A DNA stretch of 64,000 nucleotides from Saccharopolyspora flava (lineage in GTDB: Bacteria; Actinomycetota; Actinomycetes; Mycobacteriales; Pseudonocardiaceae): positions 1 through 64,000 of the forward strand of contig NZ_FOZX01000001.1 of assembly GCF_900116135.1 (NCBI RefSeq). Direction: 5' to 3'. Position numbers and translations under genes: made by a program. A model generated the notes under the pieces. The model was not told the origin of the DNA, searched no databases, and saw only the letters and a program-made list of their open reading frames with translations. Of this stretch, positions 31,733 to 41,336 are shown in pieces (the stretch's first letter is position 1; each line of letters starts with the position of its first letter).

Positions 31733-33841
31733 ATGGGAAGCAAACAAGCCGGCACAGCAGCCGGGCCGGACGTACCGGCCCCCACCGATCCCGCTCAGAT
31801 CCGCAACGTCGTCCTGGTCGGCCCCTCCGCCGCGGGCAAGACCACGCTGGCCGAGGCGCTGCTGAACGCCACCTCGGTCATCCCGCGCCCGGGCGCCGTC
31901 ACCGAGGGCACCACGGTCTGCGACCACGAACCCGCCTCCATCGACCAGCAGCGCTCCATCGCGCTGTCGATCGCGCCGCTCGGCTACGGCGACACCAAGA
32001 TCAACCTGATCGACACCCCCGGCTACGCCGACTTCGTCGGTGAGCTGCGCGCGGGCCTGCGCGCCGCCGACGCCGCCCTGTTCGTGGTGGCCGCCGCCGA
32101 GGGCGTCGACGCCGCCACCCGCGCGATCTGGCACGAGTGCGCGGCGGTGGGAATGCCGCGGGCGGTGGTCATCGCGCGGCTCGACCAGCCCCGCGCCGAT
32201 TTCGACACCGCACTGCTGACCTGCCAGGACGCCTTCGGAGGAGGCGTCCTTCCGCTGTACGTGCCGCACGTCGAGGGCGGCGAGATCACCGGGCTGCTCG
32301 GGCTGGTCACCGAGAGCGTCTACCAGGACGGCGAGATCCGGCCCGCCGACGAGGCGGCGCGCGCCCGGGTGCAGCAGCAGCGCGGCGAGCTGATCGAGGC
32401 GATCATCGCCGAGAGCGAGGACGAGACGCTCATGGACCGCTACCTCGCGGGCGAGCGGATCGACGAGGACGCGCTCATCGGCGACCTCGAGACCGCGGTG
32501 GCGCGCGGCGGGCTGCACCCGGTGCTGCCCGTGTCGGCGCTGACCGGCGTCGGCATCCCCGAGGTGCTCGACGGCATCCGCCGCGGCTTCTCCTCACCGC
32601 TGGAGCACCAGCTGCCCGAGTTCACCGACCCGCACGGCGGGAATCCGCGACTGCTCGGCCCCGACCCGGACGGGCCGCTGGCCGCCGAGGTCGTGCACAC
32701 CTCCGTCGACTCCTACGTCGGCCGCGTCTCGCTGGCCAGGGTCTTCTCCGGGACGATGCGCCCGGAGCGGCCGGTGCACGTCTCCGGGCACGGCATGGCC
32801 GAGCGCGGGCACCCCGACCACGACGAGGACGAGCGCGTCGCGCACCTGTACTCACCGCTGGGAGCCGCCCTGCGCGAGGTGCCGCACTGCGTGGCCGGTG
32901 ACCTGTGCGCGCTGACCAAGATCGGTTCGGCGGAGACCGGCGACACGCTCTCCGACCCGTCGGACCCGCTGCTGCTCACGCCGTGGCCGATGCCGGAACC
33001 GCTGCTGCCGATCGCGGTCACCGCGCACAACCGCAGCGACGAGGACGCCCTGGCCCGCAACCTCAACCGGCTCATCGCCGCCGACCCGAGCCTGCGCCTG
33101 GAACGCGACAGCGAGACGCACCAGCTCGTGCTGTGGTGCATGGGCGAGGCGCACGCCGACGTCGTGCTGCAGCGGCTGCGCGAGGGCGGCGCCGAGGTGG
33201 ACACCGTGCCGGTGCGGGTGGCGCTGCGACAGACCTTCGCCAAGGCCGCCCAGGGTCACGGCAGGCACGTCAAGCAGTCCGGCGGGCACGGCCAGTACGC
33301 GGTCTGCGACCTGGAGGTCGAGCCGCTGCCGCCGGGTTCCGGGGTGGAGTTCGCCGAGAAGGTGGTGGGCGGCGCGGTGCCGCGGCAGTTCATCCCCAGC
33401 GTCGAGAAGGGCGTGCGCGCCCAGCTGGAGAAGGGCATCACCGAGGGCTGCCCGGTGGTCGACGTGCGGGTGACGCTGGTGGACGGCAAGGCGCACAGCG
33501 TCGACTCCTCCGACGCGGCGTTCCAGGCCGCCGGCGCCCTGGGCGTCAAGGCCGCCGCCGAGCAGGCCGGGCTGACGACGCTGGAACCCGTCGACGAGGT
33601 CGCGGTGCACATCCCCGACGAGCACCTGGGGGCGATCCTGGGCGATCTGTCGGGACGTCGCGGCAAGGTCGTGGGCACCGAGCCCGAGGACGGCGGGTGG
33701 ACCGTCGTGCGCGCGCACGTGCCCGCCAGCGAGCTCATCCGGTACCCGGTCAACGTCCGCTCGCTGACCTCCGGCAGCGCGACCTTCACCCGGCACTTCG
33801 AGAGCTACGAGCCGATGCCGGAGAACCTCGTCCCCAAGTGA
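31733..33841 (+). CDS. EF-G-like translational GTPase homologue (FusA2 type)
   Basis: 702 residues from ATG 31733 (AGGAGC upstream), as long as EF-G and with the same five domains, but with an altered GTPase domain. G1 is GPSAAGKTT; the switch I region reads [10 protein letters not shown] where EF-G has ERGITI; G3 is DTPGYADF, with Tyr replacing the catalytic His; G4 is ARLD in place of NKxD. Domains II-V continue to the C-terminus ([49 protein letters not shown]). The M. tuberculosis FusA2 (Rv0120c) is of this type. Role unknown; weak or no GTP hydrolysis is predicted. It is divergent from pdxS. Confidence 0.9.
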   Translation: MGSKQAGTAAGPDVPAPTDPAQIRNVVLVGPSAAGKTTLAEALLNATSVIPRPGAVTEGTTVCDHEPASIDQQRSIALSIAPLGYGDTKINLIDTPGYADFVGELRAGLRAADAALFVVAAAEGVDAATRAIWHECAAVGMPRAVVIARLDQPRADFDTALLTCQDAFGGGVLPLYVPHVEGGEITGLLGLVTESVYQDGEIRPADEAARARVQQQRGELIEAIIAESEDETLMDRYLAGERIDEDALIGDLETAVARGGLHPVLPVSALTGVGIPEVLDGIRRGFSSPLEHQLPEFTDPHGGNPRLLGPDPDGPLAAEVVHTSVDSYVGRVSLARVFSGTMRPERPVHVSGHGMAERGHPDHDEDERVAHLYSPLGAALREVPHCVAGDLCALTKIGSAETGDTLSDPSDPLLLTPWPMPEPLLPIAVTAHNRSDEDALARNLNRLIAADPSLRLERDSETHQLVLWCMGEAHADVVLQRLREGGAEVDTVPVRVALRQTFAKAAQGHGRHVKQSGGHGQYAVCDLEVEPLPPGSGVEFAEKVVGGAVPRQFIPSVEKGVRAQLEKGITEGCPVVDVRVTLVDGKAHSVDSSDAAFQAAGALGVKAAAEQAGLTTLEPVDEVAVHIPDEHLGAILGDLSGRRGKVVGTEPEDGGWTVVRAHVPASELIRYPVNVRSLTSGSATFTRHFESYEPMPENLVPK

Positions 33842-33911
33842 GGACAGTTTTTGCCCGAATTGACCGGGCATTTCGGGCATCAACCCTGGGCAATTTGGAC
33901 TAAAACTGTCC
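33842..33911. repeat. Inverted repeat ending GGACAGTTTT...AAAACTGTCC
   Basis: Begins on the base after the fusA2-like stop codon. The outer 10 bp are perfectly inverted (33842-33851 with 33902-33911), and similarity between arms extends to about 24 bp with 5 mismatches. It lies between convergent genes. Related ends occur at 51889, 55835 and 63664. Confidence 0.75.
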
Positions 33912-33956
33912 CCTGGCAACGCACGGCGCTCCCGGAACACCCCTCCGGGGCGGGAG

Positions 33957-34559
33957 TCACGCCTGGGCCGAGGCGTGGACGGTGTGGAGGCGTTGGGCGA
34001 TGGTGATGAGGGTGAGGGCCACCAGGAGCCAGATGGCGACGTCGAGGACGTAGGGGACGCCGAGGCCGTGCAGGCCCGCCCCGGTGAGCACGATGAGGAA
34101 GCGCTCGGCGCGCTCGGCGAGACCGCCGTCGGCGCTGAGGCCGTTGGCCTCGGCCCTGGCCTTGACGTAGGAGACGACCTGGGCGCCCGCGAGGCAGATC
34201 AGCAGGCCCAGGCCGCGAACCCGGTCGCCGTCGACGACCAGCGCCCACCACACCAGCGAGCCGAACAGGACGCCGTCGACGATGCGGTCGCAGCTGGCGT
34301 CGAGCACCGCGCCGAAGCGGGTGACACGACCGCCGACCCGCGCCATCGCGCCGTCGACGAGGTCGAACAGCAGGAACAGCGCGGTCACCACAGTGCCGGT
34401 GAACAGCTCACCGCGCGGGAAGAACCACAGCGCCGACGCGGCCGAGGCGACCGTGCCGAGGACGGTCACCGCGTTCGGCGTCAGGCCGACCCGGACCAGG
34501 CCGAGGCCGATCGGATTGGTCAGCCGGGACAGGGACGCCCGCGCGAAGATGTTGAGCAT
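33957..34559 (-). CDS. pgsA: CDP-alcohol phosphatidyltransferase, probable phosphatidylinositol-phosphate synthase
   Basis: 200-residue integral membrane enzyme. The catalytic motif is complete: D66-x2-D69-G70-x2-A-R-x8-G83-x3-D87-x3-D91 (within DLVDGAMARVGGR and FGAVLDASCDR). Six hydrophobic helices surround it. By context (HIT and thrS genes upstream as in Rv2612c-Rv2614c) it is the PgsA1-type enzyme joining CDP-diacylglycerol to inositol phosphate, the first lipid step to PI and mannosides. Unlike mycobacteria, no acyltransferase or pimA follows; a convergent EF-G-like gene lies there instead. A hairpin (CTCCCG...CGGGAG, 33929-33956) follows the stop. Confidence 0.85.
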   Translation of the reverse strand: MLNIFARASLSRLTNPIGLGLVRVGLTPNAVTVLGTVASAASALWFFPRGELFTGTVVTALFLLFDLVDGAMARVGGRVTRFGAVLDASCDRIVDGVLFGSLVWWALVVDGDRVRGLGLLICLAGAQVVSYVKARAEANGLSADGGLAERAERFLIVLTGAGLHGLGVPYVLDVAIWLLVALTLITIAQRLHTVHASAQA

Positions 34560-34703
34560 GTGCCTTCAGGTGCCAGCCGTGGGTCGGGGGTCGGGTCCGC
34601 GCACGCGACGCGTTCTTGCAGATTAACCGGATCTCGATCGACTCGAGGCCGCCGGTGCGCCGTTCCTCGATCCACTTCGGTGAGCCGGCACACACCCAGG
34701 AAT

Positions 34704-34719
34704 GGTTGAAGCTTCAACC
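34704..34719. promoter_or_regulatory. 16-bp perfect palindrome upstream of yceI
   Basis: GGTTGAAGCTTCAACC, 55 bp before the YceI-family start. The TTGAA/TTCAA half-sites resemble operators of MarR-type regulators. No such regulator is encoded nearby. Confidence 0.55.
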
Positions 34720-34774
34720 TAGTTGGTCCACAGTGAGAGCAACACCCCAACGGCTTGCCTGGAGGCACACGATC

Positions 34775-35299
34775 ATGACCGCGACCGCGCAGATCCCCGG
34801 CTACACCGTCGGCACCTGGGACATCGACCCGGTGCACTCGGACGTCACCTTCTCCGTGCGCCACATGGGCGTCGGGAAGTCCCGGGGCCGCTTCGGCGCC
34901 TTCTCCGCTGAGATCGTCACCGCCGAAGACCTGCTGCAGTCCTCGGTGACCGCGTCGATCGACGTCTCGTCGATCGACACCCGCAACGCCGACCGCGACG
35001 CCCACGTGCGCAGCGCCGACTTCTTCGACGCCGAGCAGCACCCCACCGCGACCTTCCGCTCCACCGGCATCCGGCAGGACGGCGAGGACTACCTGATCGA
35101 CGGTGAGTTCACCCTCAAGGGCGTCACCAAGCCGGTCACGCTGACCGCCGAGCTCAACGGCTTCAGCGACAACCTGCTGGGCATCTCGGCCACCACGACC
35201 CTGAACCGCAGCGACTTCGGCGTCGGCCCGGCCGGCGGTGCCGTCGTCGGCGAGAAGATCGCCATCACGCTGGACATCGAGGCCCAGCTGCGGAGCTGA
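34775..35299 (+). CDS. YceI-family lipocalin-like protein
   Basis: 174 residues from ATG 34775, with GGAGG upstream. YceI proteins form an extended beta-barrel that binds isoprenoid or lipid-like molecules. Family landmarks are WDIDPVHSDVTFSVRHMGV, DTRNADRDAHVRSADFFDA and TLKGVTKPVTLTAE. There is no signal peptide, so it is predicted to be cytosolic, unlike E. coli YceI. It lies between pgsA and the HIT gene on the opposite strand, with a palindrome in its promoter and a bidirectional terminator after it. Confidence 0.9.
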   Translation: MTATAQIPGYTVGTWDIDPVHSDVTFSVRHMGVGKSRGRFGAFSAEIVTAEDLLQSSVTASIDVSSIDTRNADRDAHVRSADFFDAEQHPTATFRSTGIRQDGEDYLIDGEFTLKGVTKPVTLTAELNGFSDNLLGISATTTLNRSDFGVGPAGGAVVGEKIAITLDIEAQLRS

Positions 35300-35311
35300 C
35301 CCCCTCGCAGA

Positions 35312-35348
35312 AAAAAGCAGGACCGGCATCGCGCCGGTCCTGCTTTTT
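35312..35348. terminator. Bidirectional terminator between yceI and the HIT gene
   Basis: Perfect 16-bp stem (35312-35327 with 35333-35348), 5-base loop, A-run before and T-run after, so it serves both convergent genes. Confidence 0.9.
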
Positions 35349-35364
35349 CGCGCTCGGAAGAACC

Positions 35365-35928
35365 TCAGTCCACTTCCGACCAGGCGTCGGACAGCAGCTT
35401 CCAGGTGTCGCCCAGCAGCTGCGGCAGCACCTTGGTGTGGCCGATGACCGGCATGAAGTTGGAGTCGCCGCCCCAGCGCGGCACCACGTGCTGGTGCAGG
35501 TGCGCGGCGATGCCCGCCCCGGCCACCGGACCCTGGTTCAGGCCGATGTTGAAGCCGTGCGGCGCGGAGATCGCGCGGATCACCCGCATCGCGCGCTGCG
35601 TGTACTCGGCGACCGCGACCGTCTCCTCCGGCGTGAGCTCGGTGTAGTCGGCGACGTGCCGGTACGGCAGCACCATCAGGTGCCCCGGGTTGTACGGGTA
35701 GAGGTTCAGGATCGCGAACACCAGCTCGTCGCGGGCCACGATCAGCGAATCCTCGTCCGGCTGACCCGATTCCAGCAGCCGGCAGAACGGGCAGCCGTCG
35801 CTGTCGGTGCCGACCGGCTTGTTCTCGCCCTGGATGTAGGCCATCCGGTGCGGGGTCCACAGCCGCTGCAACGCGTCCTCGACCCCGACACCGTCCTGCT
35901 GCGTCATCTCGACGCCGTCACCGCTCAC
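35365..35928 (-). CDS. HIT-family nucleotide phosphorylase/hydrolase
   Basis: 187 residues from GTG 35928, which overlaps the thrS stop in GTGA; ATG 35907 is an alternative. The histidine triad is [12 protein letters not shown], with a zinc pair CPFC near residue 46. Related M. tuberculosis Rv2613c acts as an AP4A phosphorylase and lies in the same place next to thrS. ThrRS and related synthetases produce AP4A, so the pairing makes metabolic sense. Confidence 0.9.
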   Translation of the reverse strand: MSGDGVEMTQQDGVGVEDALQRLWTPHRMAYIQGENKPVGTDSDGCPFCRLLESGQPDEDSLIVARDELVFAILNLYPYNPGHLMVLPYRHVADYTELTPEETVAVAEYTQRAMRVIRAISAPHGFNIGLNQGPVAGAGIAAHLHQHVVPRWGGDSNFMPVIGHTKVLPQLLGDTWKLLSDAWSEVD

Positions 35929-37961
35929 GCCTGACCCGCCCGGAAGTTGTCGGCCGACGGCGAGGCGTTCTCGCGCCGCTGCACCCAGTCGACCAGCGCC
36001 GTGATCGCGTCGTCGACGCCGACCCCGTTGATCTGCGAACCGTCGCGGAACCGGAACGACACCGCGTCGGCCTCCACGTCCTTGCCGCCTGCCAGCAGCA
36101 TGAACGGGACCTTCTGCGTGGTGTGGTTGCGGATCTTCTTCTGCATCCGGTCGTCGCTGGTGTCGATGTCGACGCGGATCCCCTTGGCGCGCAACGCCTT
36201 GCGCACCTTCTCCAGGTGGTCGACGTGCTCGTCGGCGATCGGGATGCCCACCACCTGCACCGGGGCCAGCCACGCCGGGAACGCGCCCGCGTAGTGCTCG
36301 GTGAGCACGCCGAAGAACCGCTCGATCGACCCGAACTTCGCCGAGTGGATCATGACCGGGCGCTTCCGCTCGCCGTCGGCCGCCTGGTACTCCAGCTCGA
36401 AGCCCTCGGGCTGGTTGAAGTCGTACTGCACGGTGCCCATCTGCCAGGTGCGGCCGATCGCGTCCTTGGCCTGCACCGAGATCTTCGGGCCGTAGAACGC
36501 CGCCCCGCCCGGGTCGGCCACCAGCTCCAGGCCGCTGTCGTGCGCGACCTGCTCCAGGATCGCGGTCGCCTCCGCCCAGTCGGCGTCGGACCCGGCGAAC
36601 TTGTCGGGCTTGGAGTCGTCGCGGGTGGACATCTCCAGGTAGAAGTCGTCCATGCCGAAGTCGCGCAGCACCGAGAGCATGAAGTTCAGCAGGTGCTTGA
36701 CCTCGTCCGGCGCCTGCTCCTTGGTGCAGTAGCTGTGCGAGTCGTCCTGCGCGAAACCGCGCACCCGGGTCAGGCCCTGGATGACGCCGGACTTCTCGTA
36801 CCGGTACACGTGCCCGAACTCGAACAGCCGCAGCGGCAGCTCCCGGTAGGAGCGCCCGCGCGAGCGGAAGATCAGGTTGTGCATCGGGCAGTTCATCGCC
36901 TTGAGGCGGTACTGGTACCCGTCGAAGTCCATCGGCGGGAACATCGTGTCCGCGTAGTAGGGCAGGTGACCCGAGGTGTGGAAGAGCTGGTCGTTCGTGA
37001 TGTGCGGGGTGCCGACGTACTCGAAGCCCTCTTCGATGTGGCGCTGGCGGACGTAGTCCTCCATCTCGCGCTTGATGATCCCGCCCTTGGGGTGGAACAC
37101 CGGCAGACCCGAACCGATCTCGTCCGGGAACGAGAACAGGTCCAGCTCGGCACCCAGCTTGCGGTGATCGCGCCGCTCGGCCTCGGCGAGCCGCTCGACG
37201 TACTCCTCCAGCTTCTCCTTCGACTCCCAGGCGGTGCCGTAGACCCGCTGGAGCTGCTGGTTGGCCTGGTCACCGCGCCAGTAGGCGGCGGCGACGCGGG
37301 TCAGCTTGAAGGCCGGGATGAAGCGGGTGTGCGGCACGTGCGGGCCGCGGCACAGGTCGCCCCAGACCCGCTCGCCGTGCCGGTCGATGTTGTCGTAGAC
37401 GGTGAGCTCGCCGCCGCCGACCTCCATCACCTCGGAGGTGTCCACGTCGTCCACATCGGACTTGATGTCGACGAGCTCCAGCTTGTACGGCTCGCTCGCC
37501 AGCTCCTGCTTGGCGGCCTCGACCGACTCCAAGCGGCGGCGGGAGAACTTCTGGCCGGACTTGAGGATCTGCTTCATGCGCTTCTCCAGCGCCTGCAGGT
37601 CCTCCGGGGTGAACGGCTTGTCGACGTCGAAGTCGTAGTAGAAGCCGTCCCGGACCGGCGGGCCGATGCCCAGCTTGGCGTCCGGGAACAGGTTCTGCAC
37701 CGCCTGGGCGAGCACGTGCGCGGCGGAGTGCCGGATGACGTTGCGGCCGTCATCGGTCTCCGCGGCCACCGCCTCGACCTCGACGTCGGACTCCGGCGCC
37801 CAGTCCAGGTCGCGCAGGTCCCCCTCGGCGTCGCGGACCACCACGATCGCCTCCGGGCCCTTCGACGGCAGCCCCGCCTCGGCGACGGCCGCCCCCGCGG
37901 TAGTGCCCGCCGGAACCTTCACCCGGGGTGCTTGCTGGGCGTGGGAAGGCTGTACCGACAC
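35925..37961 (-). CDS. thrS: Threonyl-tRNA synthetase
   Basis: 678 residues from GTG 37961, preceded by AGGAG at 5 bases. An N-terminal TGS-like domain ([18 protein letters not shown]) is followed by the editing domain with [11 protein letters not shown], and then by the class II catalytic core: zinc cysteine in KAMNCPMHN, motif 2 [26 protein letters not shown] (two parts), motif 3 and the C-terminal anticodon domain ([19 protein letters not shown]). It charges tRNA-Thr and clears mischarged serine. The HIT gene overlaps its stop by 4 bp. No T-box leader was evident in the 118-bp gap upstream. Confidence 0.97.
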   Translation of the reverse strand: MSVQPSHAQQAPRVKVPAGTTAGAAVAEAGLPSKGPEAIVVVRDAEGDLRDLDWAPESDVEVEAVAAETDDGRNVIRHSAAHVLAQAVQNLFPDAKLGIGPPVRDGFYYDFDVDKPFTPEDLQALEKRMKQILKSGQKFSRRRLESVEAAKQELASEPYKLELVDIKSDVDDVDTSEVMEVGGGELTVYDNIDRHGERVWGDLCRGPHVPHTRFIPAFKLTRVAAAYWRGDQANQQLQRVYGTAWESKEKLEEYVERLAEAERRDHRKLGAELDLFSFPDEIGSGLPVFHPKGGIIKREMEDYVRQRHIEEGFEYVGTPHITNDQLFHTSGHLPYYADTMFPPMDFDGYQYRLKAMNCPMHNLIFRSRGRSYRELPLRLFEFGHVYRYEKSGVIQGLTRVRGFAQDDSHSYCTKEQAPDEVKHLLNFMLSVLRDFGMDDFYLEMSTRDDSKPDKFAGSDADWAEATAILEQVAHDSGLELVADPGGAAFYGPKISVQAKDAIGRTWQMGTVQYDFNQPEGFELEYQAADGERKRPVMIHSAKFGSIERFFGVLTEHYAGAFPAWLAPVQVVGIPIADEHVDHLEKVRKALRAKGIRVDIDTSDDRMQKKIRNHTTQKVPFMLLAGGKDVEADAVSFRFRDGSQINGVGVDDAITALVDWVQRRENASPSADNFRAGQA

Positions 37962-38079
37962 GATCACTCCTAGACTGGGCCGTTTCACCGGCGCGGATAC
38001 GTTGCGCAACCCGATGCTATCGGTGACGCCCAACCCATTAACGCCCAGCCCAGCGCCGACGGTCACGCGTCGTGACCGC

Positions 38080-40191
38080 TCACTCCGGCTCGGCGATGAG
38101 CTCGTGGAGCTCCAGCGCGGACACCCGCTCACCTGCGAAGGGGCCGATCGCGCAGCGCACGCCCAGGGCGCCCAGCCGCTGCGCCTGCAGCTCGTCGCCG
38201 ACGCCGCCGGCGACCACCGGCAGGTTCATCAGCTTCGCCGCCCCCGCCGCCGCGCTCAGCAGGTACTCGTCGAGCGGATCGGGACCGTCCGGGTCGGCGA
38301 ACCCGGCCAGGTGCGGGCCGTCGATGCGCACCCCGTACAGCGGCAGCCCGCGCAGCCTGGCCAGGCGGGTGTAGTCGTCGCCGAACTGGGAGACGATCAG
38401 CTTGATGCCCATCTCGGCGAAGATCTCCACGGTGTCGACCGCGTCGCCCTGGTGGTCGAACAGCGCCGGCTCGGGCATGCCCAGGGCCAGCGACTCCGGC
38501 GGCAGCCCGGTCTCGCGCAGCACCCGCTGCACCTCGTTGACCAGATCGGGGTCGCGGCAGTGCCGGTGCGAGAGGTTCATCGCCGCGATCGGCGCGCGCT
38601 CGCCGAAGCGCTCGGTCCACTGCGCGGCGTGCCTGCAGACCTCCTCCAGCGCCCAGCCGCCGAGCCGGGTGATCAGCCCGGTCTCCTCGGCGAGGTCCCG
38701 GAACGACTCCTCCCCCAGCTCGCCGAACTCGGGGTGGTCCCAGCGGATGCTCGCGGCGGCGGCGAACAGCGAGCCGTCGGCGAGCACCCGCACCGGCTCG
38801 TACTCGACGAACAGCTCGCCCTGGTCCAGCGCGGCGGGCAGGGCCGCGGAGAGCTTGAAGCGGTCGCGGGCCTCGGCGTTGCGCTCCGCGTCGAACAGCA
38901 CCCACTGCGCGCGACCGTCCTGCTTGGCCCGGTAGAGGGTGATGTCGGCGTCGCGCAGCAGCGACTCGGCGTCGGTGCCGACGACCTCGCGCTCGACGAC
39001 GCCGACGCTGGCCGAGGCCGCCAGCTCGTGCGCGCCGATCCGGGCCGGCCGGGTGACCTCGGCCAGCATCTTCTCCACCAGCGAGACCAGGCCCGCGGCA
39101 CCATCGGTGTCGGGCACCAGGACGACGAACTCGTCACCGCCCATCCGCGCGGCCAGCGCCCCGAACTCGGCGGTCAGGGCCTGCAACCGCTGGGCGACGG
39201 CGCGCAGCAGCTGGTCGCCGACGGGGTGGCCGAGGCTGTCGTTGACGGCCTTGAAGCCGTCCAGGTCGAAGAAGCACAGCCCCACCCGGCGACCGGGGTG
39301 GGTGGGCTCCAGGGCGCGTTCCATGCTGGTCTGCAGCTGGGTGCGGTTGGGCAGGCCGGTCAGCGGGTCGTGCACGGCCTGGCGGCGGAACTGCTCCTGG
39401 AGCATGTGCCGGTCGGTGATGTCCTCGAACAGCATCACCAGGTAGTCGGGGTTGTCGTGGGCGTCGCGCACCAGCGAGGCCGACAGCTGGGTCCAGATGT
39501 GCGAGCCGTGCTTCTCGGTGAAGCGGATCTCCAGCTGGTAGCGGTCGACCTCGCCGCGCACCAGGTCGGCGTTGGCCGCGGCCAGTTCGCCGACCCAGGC
39601 GGCGTCGGCGAGGTCGAAGATCGTCCGGCCCACCAGCGCATCGCCGCTGAGCCGGAAGATCCTGGTCATCGACGGGTTGATCTCGTCGACGATGCCGTCG
39701 AGGGTGACGATGGCGATGCCCAGCGCCGAGGAGGTGAACACCGCCCGCGACCGCGCTTCGGAGGCGCGCAGGGCCTCCTCGGCGGCGTCGCGGGCGTCGA
39801 GCACCGACTGCTTGATGATCTCCTGCTCGGACAGGGTCTGCTCGCGCAGCGCCCCGGCGTAACCGGACCCGATCGCACCCAGCACGTCGACCAGCGCGGT
39901 CCGGTCCAGCTCGCGGTACCGGGGCAGCTCGGCGGCCAGGTGGTTGATCGTGCGGTGGACGACGACGGGGTTGGTGAAGTGCACGCCGACGAGGCGTTCC
40001 CCGGCCTGGCGAGCGGGTTCCAGCGGCCCGTCGCAGGCGGTCAGGACGTCGTCGAAGCACGTCTCCAGGAACGCCTCGATCTCGGGACGGCCCATCGCCA
40101 CGTAGCTGGTGTGGATGATCTCGCGCGTCCACTGCGCCACCACGTGCCGGCGATCGTCCGCCCCGCCGGGTCGTTCCTCGTTGTCAGCCAT
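38080..40191 (-). CDS. PAS-GGDEF-EAL signalling protein, EAL degenerate
   Basis: 703 residues: a helical N-terminal domain (1-120), PAS at about 140-260 ([31 protein letters not shown]), GGDEF at about 270-435 with intact [12 protein letters not shown] and [16 protein letters not shown], then an EAL-type domain. In the EAL domain the signature EAL is replaced (AASIRW), and the NxSxxxL and DDFGTGxSxL equivalents are altered ([26 protein letters not shown]), so phosphodiesterase activity is doubtful. No RxxD inhibitory site precedes GGDEF. Probably a diguanylate cyclase or c-di-GMP effector. Paralogue of the gene at 41337, with a methyltransferase gene between them. Confidence 0.9.
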   Translation of the reverse strand: MADNEERPGGADDRRHVVAQWTREIIHTSYVAMGRPEIEAFLETCFDDVLTACDGPLEPARQAGERLVGVHFTNPVVVHRTINHLAAELPRYRELDRTALVDVLGAIGSGYAGALREQTLSEQEIIKQSVLDARDAAEEALRASEARSRAVFTSSALGIAIVTLDGIVDEINPSMTRIFRLSGDALVGRTIFDLADAAWVGELAAANADLVRGEVDRYQLEIRFTEKHGSHIWTQLSASLVRDAHDNPDYLVMLFEDITDRHMLQEQFRRQAVHDPLTGLPNRTQLQTSMERALEPTHPGRRVGLCFFDLDGFKAVNDSLGHPVGDQLLRAVAQRLQALTAEFGALAARMGGDEFVVLVPDTDGAAGLVSLVEKMLAEVTRPARIGAHELAASASVGVVEREVVGTDAESLLRDADITLYRAKQDGRAQWVLFDAERNAEARDRFKLSAALPAALDQGELFVEYEPVRVLADGSLFAAAASIRWDHPEFGELGEESFRDLAEETGLITRLGGWALEEVCRHAAQWTERFGERAPIAAMNLSHRHCRDPDLVNEVQRVLRETGLPPESLALGMPEPALFDHQGDAVDTVEIFAEMGIKLIVSQFGDDYTRLARLRGLPLYGVRIDGPHLAGFADPDGPDPLDEYLLSAAAGAAKLMNLPVVAGGVGDELQAQRLGALGVRCAIGPFAGERVSALELHELIAEPE

Positions 40192-40246
40192 CCCTCACAC
40201 CTTCTGCCCGGCCACGCCGCCGGTCACGATGAACTCCCACCCCGTC

Positions 40247-40318
40247 GCGTCGAGAACCCCGGTTTTCATCGCGTCGAAAACCCCGGTTTTCGCGCGACGG
40301 ATGGTGCGGTTCTCGACG
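40247..40318. repeat. Array B: three 24-bp near-palindromic units
   Basis: Units at 40247, 40271 and 40295. The first two share GCGTCGARAACCCCGGTTTTC; the third is a diverged unit in opposite orientation (GCGGTTCTCGACG). Lies between two minus-strand genes. Same unit family as the array at 60807. Confidence 0.8.
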
Positions 40319-40378
40319 CCGGGGTGCGGTCGGGGCCAGTCTGGCGATCTTGCCGGGTCCTCGCACGACGAGCGTTGT

Positions 40379-41188
40379 TCACGCCTTGCGACCGACCAGG
40401 CCGTAGACGATGGATTCCTCGGGGCGATCGCCGACGTCCTCCGGGGAGTCCGGGCGCCACTCCGGGACGTAGACGACGCCCGGCTCGACGAGCTCGAAGT
40501 CGGAGACGAGCTCGGCGACCTCGGTCCGGGTGCGCAGGGTGACCGGGTTGGTGCTGTTCTCGTAGAGGTTGACCAGGCCCTGCACGCCTTCGGGGAACTC
40601 CTCGCCGGTGACGTGCGAGAAGCCGAGGAAGCTGCCGGGGGCGAGCTTGTCGTGGTACTGCCGGATGATCTCGCGCGGCCGGGCGCTCTCCGGCACGAAG
40701 TGCAGCAGCGCCACCATCATCACCGCGACCGGCTGCGAGAAGTCCAGCATCCGCTGGGTTTCCGGCGCTTCGAGCACACCGGGCACGTCGAGCAGGTCGG
40801 CCTGCACGATCGTCGCGTTGTCGTTGCCGTCCAGGATCGAGCGGCTGTGGGCGACGGCGACCGGCTCGTTGTCGACGTAGACCACGCGGGCCTGCGGGTC
40901 GACGGCGTGCACGATCTCGTGCACGTTGCCCGCGGTCGGGATGCCCGAGCCGATGTCGAGGAACTGGCGGATTCCCTGGTCGAGGCAGTAGCGCACCGCG
41001 CGACGCAGGAACGCGCGGTTGTTCAGCGCCACCTCCTTGACGTTGGGCACCACCTCCAGGACCTTCTTGCCGAGCTCGCGGTCGGCGGCGAAGTTGTGCG
41101 CCCCGCCTAAGTAGAAGTCGTAGCAGCGGGCTGCGCTGGGCTTGTCCAGGTCGACGCCCTCGGTCAGCCAGTCGGGTCGCTGCTCCAT
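40379..41188 (-). CDS. SAM-dependent methyltransferase, PF04672 family
   Basis: 269 residues from ATG 41188 with GGAGG 8 bases upstream. Actinobacteria-specific Methyltransf_19 family: typical start DKPSAARCYDFYLGGAHNFAADRE, seen as CYDFYLGGAHNFAADRE, then AVRYCLDQGIRQFLDIGSGIPT holding the SAM-binding DIGSG loop, and VVYVDNEPVAVAHS. The substrate is unknown. These genes are often amplified in Streptomyces-like genomes near regulators. It sits between two paralogous GGDEF proteins, all on the same strand. Confidence 0.9.
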   Translation of the reverse strand: MEQRPDWLTEGVDLDKPSAARCYDFYLGGAHNFAADRELGKKVLEVVPNVKEVALNNRAFLRRAVRYCLDQGIRQFLDIGSGIPTAGNVHEIVHAVDPQARVVYVDNEPVAVAHSRSILDGNDNATIVQADLLDVPGVLEAPETQRMLDFSQPVAVMMVALLHFVPESARPREIIRQYHDKLAPGSFLGFSHVTGEEFPEGVQGLVNLYENSTNPVTLRTRTEVAELVSDFELVEPGVVYVPEWRPDSPEDVGDRPEESIVYGLVGRKA

Positions 41189-41336
41189 AGATTCAGCCTC
41201 CTGCACGTGGATTCGACACCCGAAAAGGTGATCAAGAAGCCTCATCGTACTGTCACGCACCGCTTCTGAACATGCACCCAGAGTGGATATTCGAAACTGA
41301 GCGGTACCAGCTCTTTTCGGGGTTTCGTCGGCTTTT

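Noticed and set aside
37962-38079. T-box or other riboswitch upstream of thrS
   Set aside because: The 118-bp gap is too short and lacks a T-box sequence or a clear terminator/antiterminator pair.
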